Below, in pieces: positions 30,902 through 42,785 of a stretch of 47,033 nt of DNA. The position numbers and the translations under genes were made by a program. Within the stretch, counting starts at the first letter, position 1, and each line of letters begins with the position of its first letter. The notes beneath the pieces were generated by a model, which was not told the DNA's origin, did not search any database, and saw only the letters and a program-made list of their open reading frames with translations. This DNA is from Blakeslea trispora (Eukaryota; Mucoromycota; Mucoromycetes; Mucorales; Choanephoraceae), in contig JAIWNE010000169.1 of NCBI GenBank assembly GCA_025331445.1, forward strand, positions 1-47,033. The letters run 5' to 3'.

Positions 30902-31643
30902 TTACATAATTTTATTTGGTAAATCAACAACGACAGTGATGTCTGTAAAAGGCGTATTCAACATGTGGACTAGTGAATTCATTTTTTGTACTGGTAAAAT
31001 TGAATAGGAACTAACATTTTCGTATTCACACCGAAAAGGACGCATATAAGGTCCAGTGTACTGAGATAAATCTTCTTTACCGGTACGAGGATTCTTGAAC
31101 CAGTAAACGAAAGCAAAGTAATGGTTCAAGTAGCATGTTTTGCCATTGGTATCAGTAAACTGTGCCTGATGACAAAAAAAGTAATCGACTGATCCAGCAC
31201 GCAGATGCTCGGTAGTGTCTGTTATATTGACACCTTCCAAATCATCGTTTTCGAAATCATCCTGGCGAAAGGCATTGAAATCGATGCCTACATTGCTTCC
31301 TGTTAGTCTAGAACTGTAAGTGGATCCAAGTACATCAATCTTTTTGAATTTTTTGACATTGTTGATAACGACAATCGGTTACTGTATTGTCTTCCGTAAT
31401 ATTCAACCAAACATTGAAAGTGTTCTGGTTTCAAGTGCTTAGGAGCCCCTCGGGCCCAAGTGAGAGGCACTCTACCGTCTCTGGTCATTGATTCAAAGCC
31501 CATAGGATTTCCACCTTTTTGTGAATACCTGATCATATCCCCTAATGAATAAGGAATACCAGGTCCTATGATACCCTGATCTTGCAACAAATCCTCACTT
31601 GTTTGAATATATTGTTGTTGTTGTTTTCTGTAGTTTGGCTCAT
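30902..31643 (-). pseudogene. Gene B, left arm (frameshifted)
   Basis: ATG 31643 (MSQTTENN...). Compared with the right-arm copy it has lost single bases near 31605 and 31376, which break the frame. Readable segments: TSEDLLQDQGIIGPGIPYSLGDM, then GRVPLTWARGAPKHLKPEHF, and a long C-terminal piece 31240-30902 (VDYFFCHQAQFTDTNGKTCYLNHYFAFVYWFKN...). The latter resembles the C-terminal part that follows the catalytic core in many Tnp2 proteins (a hydrophobic strand, then YFAFV.WF, then ILPVQ), so gene B may be a detached Tnp2 C-terminal domain. Function is not established. Confidence 0.65.
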
Positions 31644-31689
31644 TTCGTAGTTGTTTGATGTATATCAAAGAAAAGTATTTCTAATAAAA

Positions 31690-32640
31690 AACAAATGAAT
31701 ATGATTGATGCTCTAAATGTCTTGATTTAGTTGGATACTATCGATTGATTATAGCATGGTGACACAACCCTCTTTTGGCACTATCATTCGAAAACTCTAA
31801 AACTTTAACTGATATAATCGAGATAGGGCTGAAAGCTATTGTAGATTTCCAAATCTTACAGTTATTGGTGTATAATATTATGCCAACACTGTTACGTTAC
31901 AAGCAAAAGACAATTGTAACAAACAAAAATATAAACCAAAAAATAGTAAGAACATATCACGCTCTGTTTAAATTTGAAGCGAAGTTTAGTTTTAGTCTAG
32001 TTTCTTTGGCTTTTTTGTTTTCTCTTTTTTATGTATTAGCTTCTCTTAATGTTGCATCTTCAATAGGCATGACAAACCATAAACTACGCGTAGTAAATCA
32101 ACCATAAACTTGTATGCATAGCAGTAGAAAATAAACGTGATAATAATGTAAGCAAATATGTTAAGTTTTTTTTGGTTTTTATTCTAAATTTTTTTAATGA
32201 TATGATAGGTATATGTAGGTTAATATATGAAAAGAAAAACAACGGGAAAGTTCATGAAGGAGTGATGCCAGCATCGTTAGAAAAGATAGTTGCTTGCATT
32301 TGTACTGTTTGACACTAAAAAATAATAAAAAAAACACAAGTAGATTAAAGGGTTATTCCAATACAAAATAAATAATCTATCTAATCCTACTTCTAAAATT
32401 ATTCTCTATTTATATTTTCGAAAGCTAGATGATTTATAATATCTAGATTATGTTGATCGTATATTAAATATTCCTTCGATGTCATATCCAGAATCTATGA
32501 TAGTTCAAAGTACGATCTAAGGTGGCGAGAATACTAACTGGATAGCCTTTCGATTCAGACTCGAAATGGAAGCGTAAGAAAACTATATTATTGAAATAGA
32601 AGATTGATGGCTGATTTAAGAAATAGGATCTATAGTTATG
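31690..32640. other. Spacer between genes B and C, left arm
   Basis: AT-rich. The part 31690-32170 is the inverted counterpart of 39070-39540 in the right arm; 32200-32640 has no counterpart of similar length on the right (38940-39070), so the arms differ by an indel of some hundreds of bases here. The frame 31775-32107 is hydrophobic and shared in part with 39086-39277, but its phase is not kept. Confidence 0.55.
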
Positions 32641-32649
32641 TAGTTCACT

Positions 32650-34971
32650 ACAGCATTTTGCGCATATAAGTTTTTTCAAACCCATGCTTGTATTTATTTT
32701 TACATTTTAAGAAAGAGGTTGTTTCTTTCGAAGTAAACGCCCAGAAGCAAGAGACTGACCCCATTTATGCATACAGTCGCGAAGATGCAGCATAAAATGG
32801 AAATTGGCGGACAGATTCAGAGCGTAGGCAAGTTCATATTTTCTGGCAAAGTTAAGAGATGAGTGTGAACTACATCAATGTCGGAAATTTTATAACACCA
32901 GAATCAAGGATTCGGAAAGCATGGATCAACTCCATCATGTGCATGTAAAAGAGCATCAAGCGGGAGGACAAAGGAGAGCATGGGCCATAGAGGTCATAAA
33001 GTCTTTGAATTCGACTGCTTTGACATATGGAACCCAGTTTTGTAATCTTTTTTGACATAGGATTGCCAGGAGCTTGAGGATTGAAAATCCATATGATATT
33101 GCATGATCTTTTGAACCTTCAGATAAGCATCTTCCGCATCATTTTGATTAAAGCAGTTTTGCAGCACCCAAGTACAGAACATGAATAGGCTCAATAGCCA
33201 ACAAGTCTTAAGAAAAGTAAGGTAACTTGAAAAGCACCGAAAAACGAACACCACTTTCCTTGCTCTAATTCTTGTCGGTGTTTGCTGTCACAGCTTCTTC
33301 CAAGCACGAGAGCTTGCTCTGTTCTTCTCGGGTTCTTCTTCTCCAAGTGTCACAATTCCAGTTGCAATAGTTTCTTTGGTTGCCAGGTCCTGCAAATGCT
33401 TGGAAACTGTGGTATGACACAAGTGACAACCGAAATTACTATTGAAGGACATGCTACTTGCTAGTTTCTTGGTTGCTGGAAGATCCAAACAGATTGTAAG
33501 CTAAGCACGCCCTGACATTGTTTTTGACAATGAACCATCTTTCATCACCATTACCATTTCACACCTTCTAACACCGAGCAACTCATCCACAATGGCTTCA
33601 AGTAATGATTGAATGCGTAGTAGGAGGTTCTTAGGACCAGGAATGACTCCTACGAGTATCATGTTCTTTTTGAGGTCACGGCCGTTGGCTTTAGGTAAGT
33701 TTTGTATAGTGAGGTATATACACCTACACTATAATGGGCATAAATGGACCAAACCAGTCAACGTTCAGAGTGAGGAGCAGATTATAGTCACCGAGGAAGG
33801 CGAAAGGAAGAGGGTCGTTTGGAAGTGCCTTAAACTCAGCGAAACCAGTACCATCGTAAATGTCAAGCATATATCCGGGAACAGTCTCGCGGCTTCTCCA
33901 TTCGTTAATCTGGTCAGCAAAGCCTTGGCGCAGAAAGAACTTTTTGAGTGTTGAGATGATCGAACAGTACGGTATTCTTTTTGAGGGACAAGTCTTGCAA
34001 CCTCTCTTGTGTAATCGTAGTCATATACTTTGCCTTTACAGTATCTTTCTGACTTCTTTGGCTTGAATACTGCATTTTGAGTTGTTTGGTTGCAAACAAT
34101 ATCCTCCCTCCAGGCTCGTTCTTCTGTTCATAGAGATGATGGCAATGGTACAGACATTGTAGAATTTTATACCATCATTACTCAGTTTGAAAAGTTGGCT
34201 TCTTTTCAAGAACGTTGCAATGTTCTTGGAAAGCGGAATGCATCGTTTTGAATTTCCAACAAACTGTTAAGATCTTGCATGTATTTTTCGATCTGGTTGC
34301 GAGGAGTACTGTTGTTGAACATGTCAGTAACCAGCTGAAAGAGGATCTTGGAAGAAGGGCTTGAGGAAGTTTATCAGCTAAGTTGAGAAAATAAACGAGT
34401 TGGTATTAGACTACTTGTACTAAAACAGCTATTATAGAACTACTTACATAGAAGATCAAATTCAGAAGGTGTAGCAGGCTCAGGCTCAGGCTCGGACTCA
34501 GCTGGAGATGCAAGTTGTAGGCTCAGGTTCAGTTGCAGTTACTGGCTCAGGCTCAGTAGAAGCATTAACAGGCTCTTCTATTTTCATCAATTTGCATTGG
34601 ATCTACTGAAGATAATTTTATCAGTTCTTTCTCTTTATGCAGACATCACAGTTTAACAAATTTACCAGAGTTTGATGGTTGTTCAGCCAATTCAGTTGTT
34701 GGATTAAGGAAATGAGGAGTACGTCTGTTGATTGAGTTTCTCTATGGATTGAGAGGTAAAGAATTAGAATTAAATGTGAATTGACTGAATCAGAGATAGA
34801 TCACTTACTGTTGATTTCAAGCCATTCTTGATAGGGCATCTTATCATACTTGTTGTGAATTTTATGAGAACGATGGGTAGAAGGCTTGATGAACTTGGCC
34901 TCTTCAGGTCTGATTTTGCAGATGTCACAAAAACAGTAGATCAAAGTGTTTCTAGTAGGCATAGCAGGCAT
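32650..34971 (-). pseudogene. Gene C, left arm: Tnp2 transposase, multiply frameshifted
   Basis: ATG 34971 (MPAMPTRNTLIYCFCDICK). Similarity to the right-arm gene runs to about 32650. Several single-base changes break it, including an extra T near 33495 just before the second catalytic block. That block reads CLDLPATKKLASSMSFNSNFGCHLCH, so it keeps the Asp (GAT, 33485-33483) and the second zinc-type Cys that the right arm has lost. A TATAAAAG box lies at 35042-35035, 64 bp before the ATG. The product would be the DDE transposase of the element. The broken frames rule out a functional enzyme from this copy. Confidence 0.8.
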
Positions 34972-35700
34972 TTCAAGGTAAATTAAATAGAATGTGAGAT
35001 GGATAGTAGTTTTATTTTGTTTTTCTGTGAGTCTTTTATATCTTTTTCTTTTGTTTGAACTGCCACTACCCTGTTACTAATCAAAAGGATTGCACAGAAT
35101 TTCATTTGTTCTTGAATGTAGACAAATCAAAAGTCTTTTTGCTTAGAAATCATTGATCGGAAGCAATGTTTTTGGTTAATGAATATTCTTCTTCAATGTT
35201 TGGTTCCTTTCTGTCAACAATTATTAAAGCAAGACATATTCTAAAGCTTGACATCCGTCGATTCTGCTTGATTTTTTGTTCAGTTGAATATGCATATCAA
35301 CACTTCCAAAGCTGTACCAGTAAGTTGTAAGTTGTTCTAATCATTCCTTCTGCTCTTATTTTAGACATAATGCCTTCCTAATTTGTCATGACTCAAAAAT
35401 ATTGTTGAAGCTCAGCTGCGCGCTGTTTAAATCAGAATGCTAAGCGATTTAAAAAATTAAATGCCTTTTTATTGGTCAAAAAATATCGACATCTTTTTTT
35501 AAAAAAGAAATTTAAAGTGGTCACAATAAAAAAAACTGGATTTTGTTAAAAATGGCGGTTCTTAAATTAGAGTCGATAATGCTCAATTGAATGCTTCTAA
35601 ACGCATAGAAAATGATAGTAAAAACAACAATCTTCTTACATATTTACATTCTATATAGTTATAGACATTACTGCGTCAAATTTCATTCAGTTTTGATCAT

Positions 35701-35815
35701 TTTTATAAAAATACATTTTACTGCTTAAAATGACCCCTTTAACCGACATAGAACCGACAAAAAATTTAGTCGGTTAAAGGGGTCGTTTCCAAACAGTAAA
35801 ATGTAAATTTATGAA
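35701..35815. repeat. Centre of the E3 palindrome (right-end to right-end junction)
   Basis: ATTTTACTGCTTAAAATGACC...CTTTAACCGAC (to 35747) is mirrored by GTCGGTTAAAGGGGTCG...CAGTAAAATGTAAAT (from 35769) around a 21-bp spacer (35748-35768) that contains one more ACCGACA word. Outside it both sides match the right ends of E1 and E4 (ACTGC, then AAAA, then CCCC). The normal terminal bases ...TTTTTGTAGTG are absent on both sides. Confidence 0.88.
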
Positions 35816-36550
35816 AATTGGTCAAAACTGAATGAAATTCAAAACAGTGATGTATGTAGCTATCTAGAGTATATCCATGCAAAAAAAAAACGCTACTTTT
35901 ACCATCATTTTCTATGCTCTTGCAAGCGTTCAATTTGAACATTCTTTGAATCGGTTTCAAGAGCCGCTTTTTTTTTTAACAAATTCCCAGTTTTTTATTG
36001 TGACTACTTTAAATTTCATTTTTTTAAAAAAAGTCTACGATTTTAACCAATAAAAAACTATTTGATTTTCGGACTTGTTCAGTATCACATTTTAAACGGA
36101 GCAAATCTGTGCTTTAACAATTTTATCTATTCATGATAAATTAGGAAGGCATTCTGTCTAAAATAAGAGCAAAAGGGATAAAGAAAACAGCTTATAATCT
36201 ACAGACATAGCTTTAGAAGTGCTGATATGCATATCAGATTGAATAAAAAGTTAAGCATTATCAACAAATACCAAATTTCGAAACATGTTTTGCTTTAATA
36301 ATTACTGACTGAAAGGGACCATACATTGAAGAAAAACATTTATGATTCAAAGACATTGTTTCCAATCAATGATTTCTAATCAGTAAAACTTTTGATTTGT
36401 CTATATTCAAGGAACAAATAAGATTCTGTAAAATCTTTTGATTAGTGAAAAATAGACTGTAGCTCAGGCAGAAGAAAAAGATATAAAAGATGCAAAGAAA
36501 AATAAAGCAAAACAGCCATCTATTCGATATTTTATTTGATTTACCTTAAC

Positions 36551-38903
36551 ATGCCTGCTACTCCTGTTAGAAACACTTTGATCTACTGTTTTTGTGACAT
36601 CTGCAAATGCAGACCTGAACAGGCCAAATTTATCAAGCCTTCTACCCATCGTTCTCACAAAAAATCCAACAAGTACGATAACATGCCCTATCAAGAATGG
36701 CTTGAAACCAACAGTAAGTGCTCTACATCTATTTCAGCCAATTCGCCCTCAATTCTTACTCATTACCTCATAATTTATAGAAAACAAAATCAACGGACGC
36801 ACTCCATACTTTGCTAATCCAACAAGCGAATTAGTCGAACAACCATCTAGCTCTGGTAATTTTGCTAAACTGTAACGCCTACATAACGAGTAGGAACTAA
36901 CAAACCAATCTTCAGTAGATCCAATGCAAATTGATGAAGTTGAGGAACCTGTCGATGCCTTTGTTGAATCTGTAACTGTAACTGAGCCTGAGCCTGAGCT
37001 TCAGCCTGAGCCCGAGCACGAGCCTAAGTCTGCTGGACCTTCTGAATTTGATCTTTTGTGTAAGTAGTTCTAGAGCAGTCAATTTAGTACAAGTACTCTA
37101 ACGCTAACTCATTTCTTCTCTCAACTTAGCTGACAAACTTCCTCAAAGCCCCTCCTCAAAGATCCTCTTTCAGCTAGTCACTGACATGTACAATAACAGC
37201 ACTCCTCGCAATCAAATCGAAAAGTACATGCAAGATCTCAACCGCTTGTTAGAAATCCAAGTCGATGCTTTTCGTTTCCCAAAGACATTGACAACGTTCT
37301 TACAAAGAAGCCAACTTTTTAAACTGAGCAATGATGGTATACAGTACTACAACGTTTGTACTAGCTGCCATCATCTTCACGACCAAAAGAACGAACCTGG
37401 AGAGAATGACATCGTTTGTAACCGAGATCTACAGAAAGCAGCATTCAAGCCAGCAAAGTCAGAAAGATACTGTAAAGGCAAAGTCTATGATTATGATTGC
37501 ACTAAAAAGGTACCAAAGCTTGTGCCTCAAAAAGAGTATCCCTACTGTTCCGTTATTTCAACACTCAAAAGTTCTTTCTGCGTCAAGGCTTTGCTGATCA
37601 GACTAACGAATGGAGAAAACGTGAGACTGTTCCCGGCTATATGTTTGACATCTACGATGGTACCGGTTTCTCCGAATTTAAGGCACTCCCAAACGATCCT
37701 CTTCCTTTTGCTTTCCTCGGTGACTACAACCTGTTGCTCACTGTAAATGTCGACTGGTTTGGTCCCTTCAATGCCCAATATAGTGTAGAATGCATCTACC
37801 TCACTATACAGAACCTGCCCAAAGCCAATGGTCGTGACCTAAAGCAAAACATGTTACTCGTAGGAGTCATTCCTGGGCCTCAAGAGCCTCCAACTACCAC
37901 GTTCAATTATTATTTGAAGCGATTGGTGGATGAGTTGCTCGTGTTGTTAGAAGGTGTGGAGATGACAATGGTGATGAAAGATGGTTCAGTTATCAATAAT
38001 AAAGTCAGGGCATGCTTGGCTACAATCTGCTCAAATCTTCCAGCAACAAAAAAGTTAGCAAGCAGCATGTCATTCAACAGCAATTTTGGTTGTCACTTGT
38101 CCCACACCCAGTTCCCCCGTTTTGCAGGTCCGGGCAATCAAAGAAACTACTGCAGCTGGGACTGCGACAGTTGGAGAAGAAGAACCCAAGAAGAAACCAG
38201 AGCAAGCTCTCGTGCTTGGAAGGAGGCCGAGACTGCAAAAAAAAGACAAGAATTAGAGCAAGAAAGTGGTGTTCGTTTTTCGGTACTGTTTGAGTTGCCG
38301 TATTTTTCTTACGACTTGCTGGCCATTGAGCCTATGCACGTTTTGTACCTAGATGCAGCCAAGACCGCTTTGACCAAGATGATGCCAGAAGATGCCTATG
38401 TGAAGGTTCAAAAGGTTATGCGATGCCATATGAGGTTTAATCCTCAGGCTCCTGGCAATCTTATGTCAAAAAAGATTACAAAAACTGGGTTCCCATATGT
38501 CAAAGCAGTCGAATTCAAAGACTTTATGACCTCTATGGCCCATGCTCTCCTTTGTCCTCCCGCTCTTGATGCCTCTGTTTACATGCACATGATGGAGTTG
38601 ATCCATGCTTTCCGAATCCTTGATTCTGGTGTTATAAAAATTTCCGACATTGATGTAGTTCACACTCATCTCTTAAACTTTGCCAGAAAATATGAACTTG
38701 CCTACGGCTCTGAATCTGTCCCGCCTAACTTCCATTTCATGCTGCATCTCCGCGATTGTATGCATAAATGGGGTCCAGTCTCTTGCTTTTGGGCGTTTAA
38801 CTTCGAAAGAAACAACCTTTTCCTCAAAAACGTCAAAACAAATCATAAGCATGGTTTTAAAAACATATATGCGCGAAATGCAAGCAATCATCTTCTCGAA
38901 TGA
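36551..38903 (+). pseudogene. Gene C, right arm: Tnp2 (CACTA/EnSpm) transposase with one frameshift and a lost catalytic Asp
   Basis: Exons 36551-36713, 36781-36855, 36916-37059 and 37130-38903 (GTAAGT or GTAATT donors), about 718 codons. Features in order: N-terminal FCDICKCRPEQ; acidic Glu/Pro repeats (EPEPELQPEPEHEP); CTSCHHLHDQ; the first catalytic-type Asp in NVDWFGPFNAQYS; IPGPQEPPTTTFNYYLKRLVDEL, typical of Tnp2; the second block CSNLPATKK, where Asn (AAT 38034-38036) replaces the usual Asp; GCHLSH, where Ser replaces Cys; EPMHVLYLD; and a C-terminal HLRDCMHKWGPVSCFWAFNFER. The A-run at 37567-37570 is one base shorter than in the left arm and shifts the frame. A TATAAAAG box is at 36482-36489. 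The enzyme is predicted dead. Confidence 0.85.
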
Positions 38904-39574
38904 TGCTGATATTACCTTCTCAAATGAACTTCCTTAGTCGTTTTGTCTTCTTTTGTTACTATTATTAATCTATATTTACTTATTAACATCATTTAAAAAA
39001 TATTTAGAATAAAAACAAAAAAAAACTTAACATTTTTGCTTACGTTATTATCACGCTTATTTTCTAATACTTATGCACACTAAGTTCATAGTTGATTTAC
39101 TAAGCGTAGTTTGTTGTTTGGCATGCCTATTAAAGATGCAACATGAAAGAGAAACTTATCCATAAAAAGAGAAAATAAAAAACGAAAAGAAATCGGATTA
39201 AAACAAAACTTCCGCTCCTTTTCCGAAAAAAAAATTCCCGCTCCAGATTTAAACAGAGCATGACATGATCTGGCCATTTTTGTTTATTGTTTATTCGTTA
39301 TCATCGTCTTTACTCAGAATGTAACAGTGCTGGCATAATAATATACATTGATAAATGTGAAATTTGCAAGTCTACGGATAGCTCTTTGTTTTATCTTAAT
39401 TGTATTAGTCAAAGTTCAAAAATCTCAATATCAAAGTGCCAAAAGAGAGTTGTGTCACCATGCTGATAATCAATTGAGAGTATCCAACTAAATCAAGACA
39501 TTTAAAGCATCAATCATATTCATTTGTTTTTTATTAGAAATACTTTTCTTTCATATACATCAAACAACTACGAA
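38904..39574. other. Spacer between genes C and B, right arm
   Basis: AT-rich with A-runs; includes the counterpart of 31690-32170. No convincing frame. Gene B starts 672 bp after the gene C stop on the same strand, so the two could come from one transcript or from separate promoters; no TATA box as clear as for genes A and C was seen. Confidence 0.5.
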
Positions 39575-40314
39575 ATGAGCCAAACTACAGAAAACAACAA
39601 CAATGTAATTCAAACAAGTGAGGATTTATTGCAAGATCAAGGTATCATAGGACCTGGTATTCCTTATTCATTAGGGGATATGATCAAGTATTCACAAAAA
39701 GGTGGAAATCCTATGGGCTTTGAATCCATGACCAGAGACGGTAGAGTGCCTCTCACTTGGGCCCGAGGGGCTCCTAAGCACTTGAAACCAGAACACTTTC
39801 AATGTTTAGTTGAATATTACGGAAGATAATACAGTAAACCGATTGTCGTTATCAACAACGTCAAAAAGTTCAAAAAGATCGATGTACTTGGATCCACTTA
39901 CAGTTCTAGACTAACAGGAAGCAATGTCGGCATCGATTTCAATGCCTTTCGCAGGATGATTTCGAAAACGATGATTTGGGAGGTGTCAATATAACAGACA
40001 CTACCGAGCATCTGCGTGCTGGATCAGTCGATTACTTTTTTTGCCATCAGGCACAGTTTACTGATACCAATGGCAAAACATGCTACTTGAACCATTACTT
40101 TGCTTTCGTTCACCGGTTCAAGAATCCTCGTACCGGTAAAGAAGATTTATCTCAGTACACTGGACCTTATATGCGTCCTGTTCGATGTCAATACGAAAAT
40201 GTTAGTTCTTATTCAATTTTGCCAGTCCAAAAAATGTATTCACTAGTTCACATACTAAACATACCTTTTCCAAACATCATCGTCATTGTTGATTTACCAA
40301 ATAAAATTCTGTAA
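39575..40314 (+). pseudogene. Gene B, right arm (nonsense codon and frameshift)
   Basis: ATG 39575. The frame reads to TAA 39827-39829 where the left arm has CAA (Gln), and a C is missing near 39957 (CGCAGG against CGCCAGG). Between these the sequence VVINNVKKFKKIDVLGSTYSSRL is kept in frame, whereas the left arm has lost a base there. The C-terminal part 39976-40314 (NITDTTEHLRAGSVDYFFCHQ...) is nearly identical to the left arm. So each arm carries different lesions in the same gene. See the left-arm entry for the likely identity. Confidence 0.65.
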
Positions 40315-40404
40315 CAAACAAAGGATAAATTTCTTTTTTCAAAATATTTATTACACATGAATATATATCAATTAAAAAAGTAAGAAGGAAAAACAAAAAA
40401 AAAC

Positions 40405-41552
40405 CTAAACAAAGCTGCTGTCAACAGCCCAAGTTGGCAAAGCAGCAAGTGTCTCAGAAGTAATGGCGTGTGATTCCTTCCGAGTTCTTGAACCAGTCTT
40501 TGTAGGTATAAATCGACGGTTTCTGGCTTTAGTATTGGCATAGCGAATTGCATCCAACTCATCAAAAAACTCGTTGCACTATTCAAACAAATTGGTTAAT
40601 ACATTTACAATAGTTTGCTATAATCTACTAACCTTTTCTGTTCTGTATTTTGGAGCCTTTCTTGATCTTACTTCTTCACCATCAGCATCCAGCTCATCTT
40701 CTTGATCCGAAATCATTTCAGGAACGAGTACTGAAAGGCACTCAACATCCGTTTTATAGTAAGCTTCAAGACGATGCTTGAAGTCACTATATGTACTTCT
40801 TCTTCTTTTCAAGATCTATTTATCAAAATATTGTCTTAGCAATTGCGAAACATAAGAACTTGTAATGAGAATATCTTACTTGCGATTTGCGGGTCGCATA
40901 GTTCTTCTTCCTAAGCTCTTCTTTTTTAGCTTCTTCTGGCAAATCTTTCTTCCTCTTTTCGTTACGGATGTTGTTGAAACGCTTGCCAAGTACATATTTT
41001 ACGAAGTTTACTCTGTCTGTAGAGCTCCAGACTCTGCCTTTGAGAACAATGAAGTACGTGTGATGTACTTCAAAGTTGCTGATGATTGCTTTTACTTTCT
41101 GCCCATTGTAAGGGCTACCAATCAAAGTCTCGTCTAGTCTCCAGCTATCTTCGCCAATCTGTTCTCTTTCAATAACAATTACAAGACACTAATAAGGACG
41201 GTCAGTAAAACTAAAGGGTAATGATATGAGTAACACTAACACGAAGTATCTTTAAGTCATCTTTGGTGCCAGGGAATCGAAACTTTGTGTTAATGGTAGT
41301 CAAATTAGTAGCGAATTTCTCATTCATTTCATTCATTTGGCGAGACAGCTGGTTGTTCTTGGTCTCGACATTTCTAAGCTGCTCATTGGTGCTTTCAAGA
41401 GCTCGCTTTAACTCTTGCACCTCTCTACTAATAACTGTATTGCTCTGACGAGGAGTGGACACAATACCGCTGATACTGACAGCGTTAGCCATGGGAATAG
41501 GAACGGTGACGGCATTGTGGTTAGCATTGTCGGAAGAGGTAGTGTAGGACAT
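40405..41552 (-). CDS. Gene A, right arm: coiled-coil accessory protein (intact)
   Basis: Exons 41552-41241, 41188-40880, 40815-40633 and 40578-40405, the same lengths as the left arm (312, 309, 183 and 174 nt), giving 325 residues without a stop. The coiled coil (REVQELKRALESTNEQL) and basic stretches (NEKRKKDLPEEA; LKRRRSTYSDFKHR) are retained, with many substitutions relative to the left copy. Introns are 52-64 bp. Retention of an open four-exon frame in both diverged arms, while B and C decay in both, suggests either different tolerance or continuing selection on gene A. The DNA-binding role is inferred from context. Confidence 0.82.
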
Positions 41553-41618
41553 GTTTTGAGGCTAATTGAAATTTGATTCGAAAAAAGACAATCAACAAAA
41601 TGAAATCAGTTAACAAGT

Positions 41619-41626
41619 CTTTTATA
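41619..41626 (-). promoter_or_regulatory. TATA box of gene A, right arm
   Basis: TATAAAAG on the minus strand, 66 bp before the ATG at 41552, matching the left arm and E5 in sequence and spacing. Confidence 0.6.
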
Positions 41627-41899
41627 CTTGCAGCATTTGTCGTTATATTCTAAAGTAATTTGACACATTCGGAATCTAAATGAAACTTGGCTTGAGCGCC
41701 GAATAGATCAGAATAGAATTTCAGATAACTAAAAACCAATTAAAATTTTTTGAACTCTTTATCTCTTTCTTTTGCTTCTTTTTGATGTTTTAAAACTTTT
41801 CTGAGTGGTTCATGGTATGAGTCTCCTCACAAAAAATTGTTTATTAATATGAATCAATGTATAGTATGGCAAGACAAGTAACTCGTTTTAGTTGGTGCT

Positions 41900-42311
41900 A
41901 TGTTTAGTAAGAAGGGGTAAGTGATCGATCATCTTTTTTTGAAGCAAAGTTAACAATGTTTTCCGTAGTAATTGATGGCTACTTACCTTATCCTCAAGAT
42001 GTGTCTGAAGGGTTAAAGAGCTAAAGAGCTCCATCATTTGTTATACTGTAAGTAAGAAAAAAGTTTACACATGTTTGTTTCTTTACTGATATTAACTGGG
42101 ATTTATCTAATAGATGCTCTATCCTCTATCTCTATTGGGAAGGCTAGTGGCCATAGTCATTGATAGGTAATTAACTTATTTGTTGCTCATTGTTTTCGAT
42201 TGTTTCTAATGACTATTTCTTTATTTTGATAGTTTGTTTCTGCTTTCTATCTATTGTTTATTGGTCACAAGAAGAGATCTAGATGGATTCTACTCTATTC
42301 TGAATGAATGA
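41900..42311 (+). pseudogene. Gene D copy in the E3 right arm (8-bp duplication)
   Basis: Exon a 41900-41906 (ATGTTTA, then GTAAG), b 41969-42047 (79 nt), c 42114-42166 (53 nt) and d 42233-42311 (79 nt, ending TGA). Exon b is 8 nt longer than in E5 because AAAGAGCT is tandemly duplicated at about 42015-42030, giving an early stop. Exons c and d read LYPLSLLGRLVAIVIDSLFLLSIYCLLVTRRDLDGF..., the same frame and same stop as E5 with several codon differences. Faces the right terminus. Confidence 0.55.
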
Positions 42312-42785
42312 CAAGAAAAATACGGTCAAAACGATGTATCTAAAGGTAAGTGTAGTATGTAAAGACTACCACAGCTATGGCTGGGTAAAGAGGTAAAGAA
42401 GGGTATGGGGGACCCAGTATATAGAGCATTAGATTAGCCAATGATGTACGAATAAAGATCCAATGAATCGATCGTATAAACAATTTTTTTATTAAATAAA
42501 CCAATAATATAAAAGAATACAAAAACGTTTTCCGTATTATATTTTAACCGTATACCAAAAGAGTAACGATACAAGGCGTAGCAGCCAATAAACAAAAGCA
42601 GTATATACCAAATAAAGCATACATCTTTAAACCAAGGTCAAATAGCAAAGGAGTGTATTTGAAATGTTTGTGTAAAAATGAAACGTGGGAGAGCCTATGG
42701 GAGTTAGACAGTCTAAAGACCGAAGGAAACACAAAAGGTTTCTTTAGACCAATAACATCAAGATTGCTTTATTCAAAGAAGCAAA

